Positions 15,401 through 28,900 of a stretch of 64,000 bases of DNA are shown piece by piece (position 1 is the first letter of the stretch; every line of letters starts with the position of its first letter). Source of the stretch: Rhopalosiphum padi (Eukaryota > Arthropoda > Insecta > Hemiptera > Aphididae). The notes below the pieces were generated by a model. It saw only the letters and a list, made by a program, of their open reading frames with translations, made no database searches and had not been told where the DNA came from. The DNA is taken from positions 84,201,714 to 84,265,713 of the forward strand of contig NC_083598.1 of NCBI RefSeq assembly GCF_020882245.1, given 5' to 3'. The position numbers were made by a program, and so were the translations under genes.

Positions 15401-16947
15401 TTTGTTTAAATTTTAATAATTCATATTAAACTCTGTAAAAATCATTCAAATATAATAAATACTATATTCAATGATACTTTATACTTTATACTTTTGTAAA
15501 ACCATTTTTAAGGATTATTATCATTAATGTATATATATTTCAATAATATAGAAACCACTAGTTCAAATTTTGATTTAAGTATATTACACATTTCAAGAAA
15601 ATGATCTGTTTTCTAATTTGCAGTCAAATAGGTCAGATATTATTTGAAAAGAAAAAACAATTTTAAACTAAATAAATAAATAATGAAAAATGAGGATGAA
15701 AATGCTTGGTTTATAATTCTGTAGATCAGAATAATTGTAAGCACGTAAATATATTAGAGTACTCTATTAGGGTTTCGTTTTTTGATTTTGAGTCCTTTCT
15801 AACGGCGATGAGTTGCACTCCACGCATGTTAATACCTCTTTAGCCATAGGTATAAATAAATACTTTTTCTTGTTTGTACACGAAACCTTTTATTTTTTAC
15901 AAATATTACCACCCAATAACCGTGTATAGTGTGTACATATTATAATTATATAATATTGTGTACGAGTGCGTACGATGTGTGACGCATATTAAGTTTACGC
16001 ATCACTATACGTATATTAATAAATTTTGTACACTGGCGTTAATACATTATTATTGTTATTATTATCATTATCACCATCACACAGTGTTTACGAGTAGTTT
16101 ATTCGTCGTTTTATTGACGGCGCACCAATGTTGCCCAGTAACCTACCTAATTCGTATAACATTTTAAAATATTATATTAAATGACACGAAGGTCCCCGAG
16201 TATACTCGATTGCAGGCCAGATAAATATATATTAATAACATAAATATAAGTATTTTAAGTGTCTGCAGTGCTCGAATGCAGTGGCCCTCATATCGCTATA
16301 ACATAACATAATATATTATAATATGTCATATAATACGTGAGGGCATATTCATATTTATTGCTGTTAATACAGCGATGTTTCCATATTTTTTGAAAGTATA
16401 TTAAGCCGTCAAGTGTATCTGATCATGCCTGACCATGGATGTTTTATATTTGAAGGATGGTGAATGTAAGGAGAGGAGAAGTTCGTTGATCACAAATGCA
16501 ATTGAAACTAAGTTTTTTCTTTAAAAATAATAATGATATTTAATATTTATACACGAATCAATAAGAATTAACAAGTTATATAAGTAGGTACTACTATACT
16601 CCTCTTAAATTGATCAAGTAAAAATTCAAAAAAAATAGTTGAACCATCAACTTTAATTTTTTTTTTAAAACGTTCTACAAATTTAATCAATTGAGTTAAA
16701 AAAAAATATATTATTAACTCGCCTAGAGCCATATAGTACTCAATATCGAGTTTATTGTATTATTCCACACGTCCACGCGTACGTGATACATATTCATATA
16801 ACCGATATAGACTGCATACGTAGACTGCATGTCTGCGAAAATACCGCGATACGAGGAATAATAACTCGCGAAACGTATATTATAGTCGGAGACCGCTGAA
16901 ATATTAAAATAGGTATACCTATAGGTAACACATTGTTACTGACAATG

Positions 16948-16983
<36 letters not shown>

Positions 16984-19900
16984 GTTGCAAACTATCGTAT
17001 GCGTTTTCGAGCCGATGTCGTGATGGCGAATATTTTACGCCCCTGTGGCTGTCAATACTCGAAATATATAATATAATATAAACATGACAATAATAATAAT
17101 ACGAGTACACTCGCGGACGTTTATTATATTATTGTTATTTTCGTCATTATACGCGCAAGTACACTGCACCCGCGCGCGGATCTATTGAACGCGTCTAACG
17201 GGATGACTGAGCGCGAACTCCTTTTGCGTCCGCCGGAATTCAATACACTCGAATTCGATTCGTATTGTGTCGCGCCCGCGGAATACGCAGCAGCCGCGCG
17301 ACGTACAGTGCTATTAATGTTGCGTACACCGGCCCCGATCGCATACATATATTAATAATATGCTACACCGTTGTAGTGTCGGTTTGAACGGTGTGGCATC
17401 AGGATACGCGCAAGAAGCCGATAATATTCCACGGCGACTGTGCGGTATAATAGTATAATAACCTAACCTCACGCCGAAACGTTTGACTCCGCTCGCGATT
17501 CCCGGATGCTGCAGCCGCCGCGCGATCTGTTCCATTTTGGCGCTGCAATATTGTCGTAATACTATGCGCGGCGGCCGCGACGTTCGGCGGTTTTTGCGCG
17601 CGTGTGGGCGCCATCGTTCGCATTTCGAGATACACGTGACGCTCGTGTATTATAATACATAATAATTATAATGATATACGAGACGACCGCACAGACCCGC
17701 CCCGTGATGCGAGCGCGAATATCGTTGTGACCGGGTGTCGAGATAGAAATAATAAATAGGTACGAATTTTAGCTCTTATTCGTCCCGAGTAGCGCTCTTC
17801 GATTATATGGCGAGCGAGCGCTTTGGCGTTTGACGAAAAAAATCCGTATAACGAAAATAACGAGACTACGCGTAACGTGATACACCATCACGGCTTTTAA
17901 GACAAAATGAATAGATAAAATCTAAATTATATTAGACAAAATGCATATTATTTTCTTTTTAAGTATTTTATGTATGAATATCTCTATCAAATATATTACC
18001 TATTCGTTTTCACTGCGGGATGGATATATATATATATGTATAGGCATGTTTAAAACAATATATAGTCAAATAATAAGAATGCTTAGAATAATAGGTCAAA
18101 AATATGTTCACCGTGTGGGACACTCGACACGACACACTTTTAAGTTTAAATACAAATATGTTTTTTTTCATTATTCATCAATTTTTAATACATATACATA
18201 CATAAATAAATTACGCTACCTAGCTATCTCAATTATTACATTTCTTATGTCTCATAGAATTAAATATAAAAAAAAAATTTGTATAAATATTAAAATATAA
18301 TAAAACAATTGATTAAGGCCAATGACGTTACAAAATGTACATCGTTGAATAATGTTTGTTCTTTATTAGTAATTAGTGTCATTTTGATATTTTAACATAT
18401 GTATTAAAGGTTTTTAAAATAAAAAAATCGAATCCTAATTAACAGAAATTTGTATAAAACGTTGTATGCCATGTACTACTTAAGTGTCCAATGCCACACT
18501 CGATTAAAACAATAATTCAAAAAAATATATTTTTTTTATAAGGTTTCAATTTTGTTATTTTGTGCTTAACTTATAGATATTTTAAATAGTTTAAATTAAA
18601 ATATATTATAACTACAATTTTTATTTTATTGATATTTAAAATATATTATATAAAATAGAATTTTAGAATAAATTTAGCCTTGGATAACAGCAAAATTATA
18701 TTCAATAATTTATTCCATTTATAACAAACTTCAATTTCATGAAACATTCTGTTTAACGAAATATTTTTAGAACCATAATAGTTGTAACTATATTAATATA
18801 TTATAACCAAATATATGTAATTCTATTTAATAAGTTTCTCTCTAATAGGAATTACCCATTAGTTCACATCATGGAAGTTTCACTGTATAATCAAAATTTG
18901 TTTATCTTGTAATTAATCTTTAGAAGTATATTTTATTAAAGAAGTGTTCATTTAGATTTTTTTCTAAAATCAGCAACATTTTATCGTATCAATGAAAAAG
19001 GTGATAAATGAATGCACACGTGCAAACTATTGATTGACATAAGACGAGGCATAGGTATAATAGGTACCTACAGGCTACAATCCATGGATTAAAAAAAAAA
19101 ATAACACCCATTATACAATACGATCAAATAAGAATATTATTTTACAGATATAATTATATACCTACCTAATAATTGTCGTTGTTTGTCACAATTTAATGAT
19201 ACACGTTTTATTTTCAATGTAATTTGATTTTATATACGTAACTATACGTTATTTTAATAGCAACAATATAAAAATATACATAATATTTTGTGAATTAAAG
19301 CAATTCTAACTTAATTATTTTGCTTTTCTATTGAGTACGACTATGTGTTATAGAAACACTCTGTATAATGTACTATACTATACATCGTGTTATGCTTTAT
19401 ACATATAAGTATTAAGTAGATACTAATACCTAATGGCTAATACTCTGTTAATGAACGAGATTGTAAAAAAGGTACTTCCGTTCAGCAAATCATATTTGAA
19501 AACAATTTTGTGTTTAGAAAAACGAAATATAATAGTTTATTAATGAATGGAACTAAATAAAAAACAATTCCGTGATCACTACAGGTCACTGGTCGTATTT
19601 CGAACTTATATGATTGTGTTTTCATAATTATAGCTTATTAGGGCTCCGGATACATTTAATCGAAAAGAAAGAACTTAATTACACTTGGAAACAAGCTTGT
19701 TCAGGTTTTAGATCCGGATCATCTGCCCCCTTCCATTAAAAATCGCCTGTACATCACATATAATATATTTATATATGTCGTGCGCACTCGCAATTTCTAA
19801 CCTTGGATTGTCCACCGTGATAATGACATCTTTGTACATCCGTTTTTTGAAAAAAAAAAAACAATAAATATAATAATACAGTGCCTATAGTTGATGGCAA

Positions 19901-22900
19901 ACGTAAATTATAATCGACAAAAGGTTGCATAAAACATTTCTCGTTGACAAGGTCCGTATTATTATTATTATTATTATTATTATCATATCAGTAAGTTCAA
20001 GGTGATTACTGGCATTGACCGCTGTAAAACGCGGTTTTAAATCGACTGATATGATTACGGTTGATTCGGATGTGGGCCTAATTAATATTAATAATAACTA
20101 ATTACTATATAGCTGCAGTTTGCAATATTATACCTTAAACAGCTGATATAGACATAAAAATACTATATTATAATTTATAACAATATGCCCGACAACTTAT
20201 CTCTATCCATATCTCACGTTGTAGAACATACAACAGTGATATAACGAACTCATATTATGACGCAGTAATTGTTTTTTATGGTGTGATTACAATATAGGCA
20301 CAACTTTTTTCAATTTCAAATTTCTAAGAATATAGTATATTACGAAGTATTACAATACAAATAATGTACCTAATGTAATATAGTACTTTAATCAATAAGT
20401 AAGAACTTTTGTTTGTCATAAACTCGCAAAAAAGTAATAACAATGCATTTTTTTTACATTTTTTCCAATGGTTAATGTTTTATAGAAAATTAAAATGCGT
20501 TAAAAGCTTCTGCAGTGCGCATCATTTACATAGTTATGTAATAATTATTATAACTATGATTAGACTTTAGAAAATAAAGAGCCGGTATTTACTATTGATA
20601 ATATCATAATATAATATAAATAATTAAAAATATATTGTTTACAAAAATGTATAACCTAAATTAAAGTAATATTGTTAAACAAATTCTCTCAGATTCAAGT
20701 CATTTTAAGATTTCAAAATACCGAATGCAAAAAATTCGATGTTCCATAGTTCCAATAATGCAAAAAGTAACAACATTTTTTTAAAAATTTTATTTTGTTT
20801 CTTTAAACTAATAAAAATAACGAGATTTATAAAATATTTTTTATTTGTCTATTTATTTGTACATAATATATAAATAATTATTTATAAATTATTTGTAATT
20901 GTTTTAAGAACATCTTTTACTTGCACACGAGTTTCACTATAGTATTAGTAACTGAAAATGCAAACTCGATCGATAGACAGTCGAACTCATCGAAGACTTT
21001 CATTGCGAATTCCTCGAAAATAGCCGATGTTAACCAGTTGTAATTAAAATCAATCGCAACTGGTCTAATTAATATTGGTTTGTAAACGGTAAAGTTTATC
21101 GTCCCATTGTTGTTTATATAGACCGTGTTACGCATTGTCGATTTTTTTGTAATCGCATCATAATAATAAATAAGTAATAAGTATGAAGTATGAGTTTGAC
21201 GTGTATAATAAAATAACATGACGATAAAAAAGTATAAATTATAATATAATATGATTATTGGAGACTTTGCCTGGTACGATGATTAAAAAAAAAAAAATGA
21301 AAGTAGATATACGGTAGCGTACTAGCGCGTATATACATGTTATAACGTGTATATTAGCTCTTATAGTTGCACGGTATTATTATAAAATGTATCTAAAATT
21401 CTGAAGGGAACTTGGGGTAACGCATTTTCCATGTAAATAGATATTATATATTTTTCTTCTGAAAACGAGAGCATTAACTTACAAGAATGCCTTTCCGTTT
21501 TTTATCCGAGACGAGAATAAATAATGCGAAATAAATTTGAACTTATTGGTATCAATAATTAATTTCTATTAACATCCACTGGTGTTAATTGAGATTATGG
21601 GGACTACAGAGACCTATTATAGACTATATTTTAAGGTGAGGCAAACCAAATTGTAGAGAAGAGCATTTGAATAAAACAATATTAATGCTATTTTAAAATT
21701 ATTAATATCGCTGTAAGATATATATTTGTTGGGAGAGGGGTCAAGCGTCAAAGTCCCTCCCCCTGTTTAAAATAATATTAAGTTATAATTAATTAAACAT
21801 GTTGAAATAATATCAAACACCTTAATCTATTATATATTTTGAGACATTTTTTATTTTCCCCGTCCCCCTAATATTTTATACCTGTGTAATTCTCGTATAA
21901 TATATATCTGAATATTTGCCAGTTATAATTATCAGCTACTATACAGGCAAGGTATATACTGTATATATCGTATTCATATATATATTTTTTTTTATTGTGT
22001 GTTTCGCACTTATATACTCCCGATCAATCTATATGGAGTCTATAGCCTGAGCACTTGTACATGTGCGTATTAAACGTTTATAATTCGCAAATACCTAAAA
22101 TGTTAGGCTTATTATTATTTTACTGGTGGTTATTATGTTTTACAACTACAAAAATATTATATACATATTATATACGCGTGTTCAAAACTACCAATTTGTG
22201 GGAATTATATTAACAATGTGCCGGTATCGGAGGTAACAGTAATTTTGATAGTAAACAAACATGCATAATATTTCATTACTTAGGAACAAAAAAATATAGT
22301 AACGAGTACACATTTTAATGACATTTTTATTTTTCTTAGATTTACGAATGCTTAAAATTCAACGTTTTGTTATCATCAAAAACACTAATAGTTTTTTTTC
22401 AATAAATAATAATTTTAGTATTGTATGTAAAACGACCTATGATACCTTAATATACGTATCCATATCTAGTAAGTAAATATTCAACAGCCTATATCATTAT
22501 ATTGATTATTTTTCAACAATAAAACGGACAATATTTTAACAAAATAAGTACCCACAATCCACATAATTAAATTATAATTCAAATAAACTATATCATACAG
22601 TCTAGCATTAGTACATAGTACTATAGTAGTCATAAGACATATTTAAATAACTTTTATTTGAAATATAAAGATCTATGGGTTTTCAATAGTTCCTTTAAAG
22701 TTTAAGTTATTAAAAAGAAAAAAAAAGAAAACGCGGAAACAAAGTATTTTAAAACGTTATTAATCAATCTAAAATGCCTGTTTTCTATCATTATTATAAC
22801 ATTCGTATATGCTAATTTAAATACGTGTAAGTATATAATAACTATAGTAATATACAGATAAAACCATGTCTCGATTTATCGTAGAATAATTGTTCGAAGA

Positions 22901-25900
22901 TGATATATATGGTAAATGTTTAAGAATTATTATGTCTAGCATTTGTTGGTGTTCATAATATGCTCTGTTCCAATTAATTTTAAGAACTGATTCAAACACG
23001 TAATGAAATTATTAATAACAACGATTGTTGAAACGACAAAACTTACGTGTTTGTAAATGTGTCAGGTAAAAAAAAAAAAAATTATCAGTAGGTATATAAT
23101 CTAGTATTGTGTGCATTTGATTCAACTTTTTTTAGAAAAATATGAAAATTCGAAATATTTAAACGAATATACAATGTATATTGTATAATGTATACTATAC
23201 AAATCTATAATAATTGATAATTGAATTTTTTTCAAATATATTGATCTTGTTTTTCATTTAGAACACACATTATAAACTAATTTTGTTATTGTTTATTTTA
23301 AATTAAATTACACAGTTTGAACGAACAACAACAGGTGTAGGTTTCATCTATTTACAGCCTCATAAGTATATATTATATATACTATAATCTTTAGAATTAT
23401 TTACCTTGTCGTATAAACATACATAGCACTGAGCAACGCGATAGAAAACTAAACTCATGTATTGAGCATGGTCGCATGGATGTAAGCAAGAACGACGAAG
23501 CATAACGCAACAATTATTATTGTCATAATACTAATTGTATTATAATATGTAATATGACGTACAATTAATGGAGTCATTATTTTTTTTAATCTATTTACTA
23601 GGTACCTATATATAGTCATATTCTTATGACCAGTTTTTTAGGATTTTCGTTGAGTTTTTTATTCGATACGCGTAGTACGAATCTACACCTATACATGATT
23701 ATATAACATATTTTTCACATATACCTATAGCTCTTAGTCGAGATAATATTATGCAGACATTTGCAATTTAGACGATAAAAAATAAATCCGAATGCATTGA
23801 TACAACGATTTCAGGTGTAATAGATTATTTTCGTACACAGACACACAATCAGTATGCTTAATGTTTTAGTACCCATGTCTACTATATAATAAATTATTTG
23901 CACACATGCCGAATTAAAAACACTATACCGCAACGGTAACTGTAAACGCGCAAGTCTTCGTATAATTATAAAATATAATGATAATAATAATCGAAGATAC
24001 TGGTATGCGTAATTGAAAGTGGCCAAAATCGCTCGATTGGTCCATTTCAGCACTTTATATGAGCACTTTAATAACGGGTACAAACTAAAAAACATTTTCG
24101 ACGATTTATCGTAGTGTATAATTAATAATTAGCATTGGTATGAGTCTGTCTCTACACGATTCACTATAATATTATACTAATAACTAATGTATTATATTAT
24201 TAAAGTATTAGTGTAACTTTTTTTAGCATCTATATAAGATGGGTTTTTTTCGTTTTTTTTCTCTACATAACAATTAGGTATGTCGACCGATCGCGTTAAG
24301 TAGGTACTCGACGCACAAGATCAGCGCAAAAAAATAAAACTGGTTGGCGAAATAAGCGAAATAATTTCGGTACGCATAATAATTATTGCCGGTCGGTTGT
24401 CGTGCCCAGGGCTGGTCCTGTACGTTATTATAATGGGCGTGCGTGAGACGCGTAAATAACGACACGTGCCCACACGAGTGCCGTTGTATAAATAATAATA
24501 TAATATAATAACGGAAGAAAAAGTCAAGTAATTATTATAATAAAAGCAGATAGAGAGACTATCAGTGACAGGGTAGGATCTAAAGCGGGGGGTTCGTCCT
24601 CTGGCGTAATATTTTTGTGAGTAAATTGAGTACACATCGATGTATTTTGCTTTTCATATTAGTGACGGATCGACGTAAGTAATAGCAAACCAAATCAAAG
24701 AATATTTTGTCATTTGCATTATTGAAAACAAGAGTAAACCATAAAAATGAGTTTCATACGGATTTTCATTTCAAATGTTTATAATCAAAATACAATTTTC
24801 GAAATTTTTGGAAATAGTTAGAATTTAGAACTACGTATAATGCATGTGTTTATAATAGGTTCTATGATAGATATTATATTTTAACTATGTAGTACCTACA
24901 ATTTGTATAACATTTTCAGATCTTAATGCAAACAGTTCTAAAATTGTCTAGCTAATACCTCCTCCAATACGTTTATCTATACATTTTTAAAATGTCAAAC
25001 AATTTTTTATGACATTGTTTTTGAATAAGAAACTGTTTCGCTTACAAGACACTTTTTAATATTAATTCAATGTTCTTAACGTAGGAATTTTGAAAATACG
25101 AAGTGTAATTGCACGAGAATTAATCTTCTTTTTTAATAGTATTTAATGTCATAGTGAAATATTTAAATTGCGTCCCAGTTATTTCAACGAAAATATTATT
25201 ATTATACCTCGCGCGTGCAGTGTTGAACTCTCAGTGCCACAGATGGAGATTATAATGTTAGTGAGTATAAAGGTTTAATTGTATATATTACGTTTGAGGG
25301 CTGGCCAAGTTGAGCAGTTCCGCTGGCGAAGTGGGCACTTTGGCGATGGTCAGCTTCCGGCCGTCCGTCGAGCCCATGCCGATGGACGCCAGCGACCGGA
25401 CGGACACGGCGTCCGACCAGGACCGGAGCGGCGACGCGTCCCGGTGCTGGTGGTGCGACGTTGCGTTCATGCCACCGCTGCCGCAGTTCGAGCTGTGGTT
25501 CGCGGAACCGATAGCCATCGCGGCCGCAGACGGCGAGCCCGGCACGCCGAGCGACCGGAGGCTGGGCGACAGCGCCCCGGTCGACATGGGTGACAACGGC
25601 TGCGGCTGGCCACGGTACGAACCGGTCCGCGACACCGGATGCCGTCGGCCCCTTTCCACACCACCACCACCCGCACATCCACCGTCGCTACTGTCGCTTC
25701 CGCTGCTGCCGACCGCCGTCGTCACGTACTTCCGCCGCGGCTCTTGTTGAGTGGTCGCGCCACTGACTTCTGTTGGAAAACCCAATATTATAAACACATT
25801 ACGTATTATATTATATGGTCGTTATTTGAGTTATTGTAATTTATAATGTATACGTAATATGTACTCGATTTATCGACTCTATCGTGTCCATCATCGAGAG

Positions 25901-28900
25901 AACGCGCCAACTCTGTGGATCTCTACACAACACTCTGTTGCATCGAGATCGGTTCTATATACTATGGGAAAGGTGTTACCTACGTGAAGATGCACAAAAG
26001 AACCGATTTATGTCGGTCCGCGATACGTTCTCTCGTTAAACAGAGTATATAGGCCAATAACAATAACAATCTATTCCAGAAAAATATATAGAATATAACG
26101 CTTATGCTTTATTGCTGAATGCTGAATTCCATAAGTATAATAATATACCAGAATTTATTTAAACCAATTTTTCACTTCAGAATGATGATCATGTAAGACT
26201 AGGGCCTAAGTAGGAGATTAATATATATTGTTCCTAGAAAGTCATAACATAATAGTTGGTACCGGAATTCAATTTCTAAATATTTCGCGGATTGGTTTGA
26301 ACGTCGTGGTATACTGTGTAAAGAATTGATCGCTCTGAAATGATTGGACATCGTTGATAGACGGTATAGATAATCGATATGCTCATTGGTAGAAAAAATT
26401 TAAAGAAGAAATTAGATCACTTATTCCTCTCCCCAACACCTAAAAAAGTTTAGAAAATAATTTTGATATTTTAAATTTTTGAATCTTGTCCGTAGAAAAT
26501 AAACTAAGCTGGTATAGAGAGGTATATCGGAGTGTTTGAAATTCTGGTTATCTAATTGAATGAAATACACGAAATTGGTTAAAAGAACAAATAAACGTCT
26601 TAGTTTTTTTAATTTATATTTTATGATTTTAGTAAAAAAAAAATGTTGAAATTATTATTGGTTTAAGATTTATTTCACCAAAGAATATGTAGGTATTTTA
26701 AGTTTTTATAAACCTCCCTTACGAAAAAAAAAAAATTTTAACTGATTTTTGTCTACATAAGTACGTAATATTTACAGTCAATATATCACAAGAGGGGCGT
26801 TGTAGTGCATCAATATCGAATTATACTTATTAGGTACGCAACGCTACGTGCCGATTTTTCGTTCTATAGCCGATGAAGTGTATAAAACCAAAAGAATGTG
26901 TGATGTAAAGAAATTGTGTTCGTTCAACCATATCGCTGGTGTTTTGCGTGAACCACAAACAATCTCTAGTCGTAGAACATTTAGTTTTATATATAACCGA
27001 AAAGTGGTAACATTTTTTTTGAAAACTTTAACACCGAGATGTACGTTGATATAATATGTGTGTAAAACATTTGCCGTCGGAACATTATTATGAAGAAATT
27101 TACTAAGTGTTCCACTAGGCACGCTCATCCCGCTTTTATAATTTAATAATGCATTTATTAAAATTCTGGTTTTTGCAATTTTTAGATTGGTATACTTGAA
27201 AAATATATTATATTTAAATATATAGACTTTTTTCTATAAATTAAGGGTTATTATGTGGTAACACAACTTCTCTTTTGTTAACTGGGAACCAACTTTATTA
27301 CTATAAATTATTATTCATATTTTAATGATGAAAGTTGAGGCGTCCAAATCAAAATTAAAACAAGTAGTTTTTGAGTTACTAAACTTTTTGTACCAGTGTA
27401 CCTATACTATTATACTAACGATAAAAATATAGTATATTACTATAGTTCTTAATAATGATTTTACATAAAATAGAAAATATGTGTAACATTTTAATCTTAT
27501 TATAATTTATTGAATTATCATTGAAAATTATATAATTGTAAAAAAATAATATTGATTAATTATCACTATACAGATACTTATAATTTTGAAATCACCATAG
27601 CCTCCATATCTTTTAAACCTGTTATCATAGAAAAAGATCTTTAGTACTTAAAGTTTTATAATTCGTTCTAAATTCGTTTAAATTTCGATATGTATACATC
27701 AACATTTTCAAAAAAAAATCTAAAGTTTTGAAAATATGATTCTTCAGTATACTTAACCCAAACTTATAAAAAACAAAATTGTAATGAATTCATAATTGAA
27801 AGAAAAAATAAGGAAAAGGATACTTGATGAATCACCCAATATGTTTTACCATGTTTGGTAATACTTAATATTATATTTAATTAAATTGTGTATAATATAC
27901 ATTTTGTTCTAAATAATTAAATAGGTGGTACCTATAAGTAATGAGTTCTATACATACAGATTTTAATTTATACACTATAAAATTAAATAAGAAAATATCC
28001 ATACTCAATTTTGTAACTTTGTCTATAATTAAATGGACAATTTTCTAGTAGTATATTATTTTCCTATACATATATTTGTTTACTCCACTTAATAAGTTAT
28101 TAAAATATGTAACTTAAATCAATATCCTGGCAGTATATATGTATAAAATATAAATATATATTACATTTTAATGTATTTTATATTCTTGTTGCGTAAAACT
28201 TTTTGGTGACTGACTATTATATATCATATGTACGCAATAATCAAATGATGTATATAGATAACGGTTTGTTAGTGTTTTATGCATCAGTCCGGACATAGAT
28301 GTTTTAAATTTTAGATGCTGAATAAAGAGTATAATTTTTTATTTAAATTATTACAGATACTTTACTTTTATAAAATGATCTAGAAATATAAACAAAAAAA
28401 AATGATTGTGAAAACATTTGAAAAAGATATATAATATTAAAAATTAAAGGATTTGTGCAAAACAAAGAATAAAAATAAAAATATACCTAAATAATTTATT
28501 ACCTACCTAACCTAACCTAACGTAATCTGCATTATTTAATTAAGATTATGGGTAGATATATTGATTTTGTTACCAACAAATTTACATATCGTATTAAGAG
28601 GGCACATCAGGATAATATTTTTTCCGTATTATACTTATGTAATATGGTTAATACCTCTTTATAGTTTACACGAGTAGTGTTACCGTTTTTCACTCATTGA
28701 GATTACATTGTTAAAAGGTATATAATTTATGGTTATAATTATAACCTATTACAAAAATGTATTATAAAGAAAATAATTATCTGTGTTTTGTCAGAAGCTT
28801 TTTTATAATATTTTTATTCTTAGGAAAGTTACAAATAATTATACTGTTGATAATTCATTAATAGTTCCTTTCTAGTTTCTAATAACTAAAAAAAATATAA

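Larger units (their letters stand above)
11020..25291 (-). other. Long intron 2 of the ine-like gene
   Basis: About 14.3 kb separate the N-terminal exon 2 from the transporter core. The DNA is AT-rich, with an A-run cluster near 12850-12875, ATT/ATA microsatellites at 16948-16983 and 19957-19983, a modest GC-richer patch near 13690-13930, and the CpG-rich island at about 17130-17760 that holds the candidate short-form start. A long first intron containing a second promoter would explain its size. Confidence 0.65.

Noticed and set aside
25279..25839. Several long frames on the plus strand and in other minus frames over exon 2
   Set aside because: They are shadows of a GC-rich exon: Arg/Pro/Ala-rich, no splice fit and no continuity with exons 1 and 3.
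26844..27128. Frames open on both strands at 26.9 kb
   Set aside because: No domain recognised, no convincing splice sites, and the two strands are equally open.
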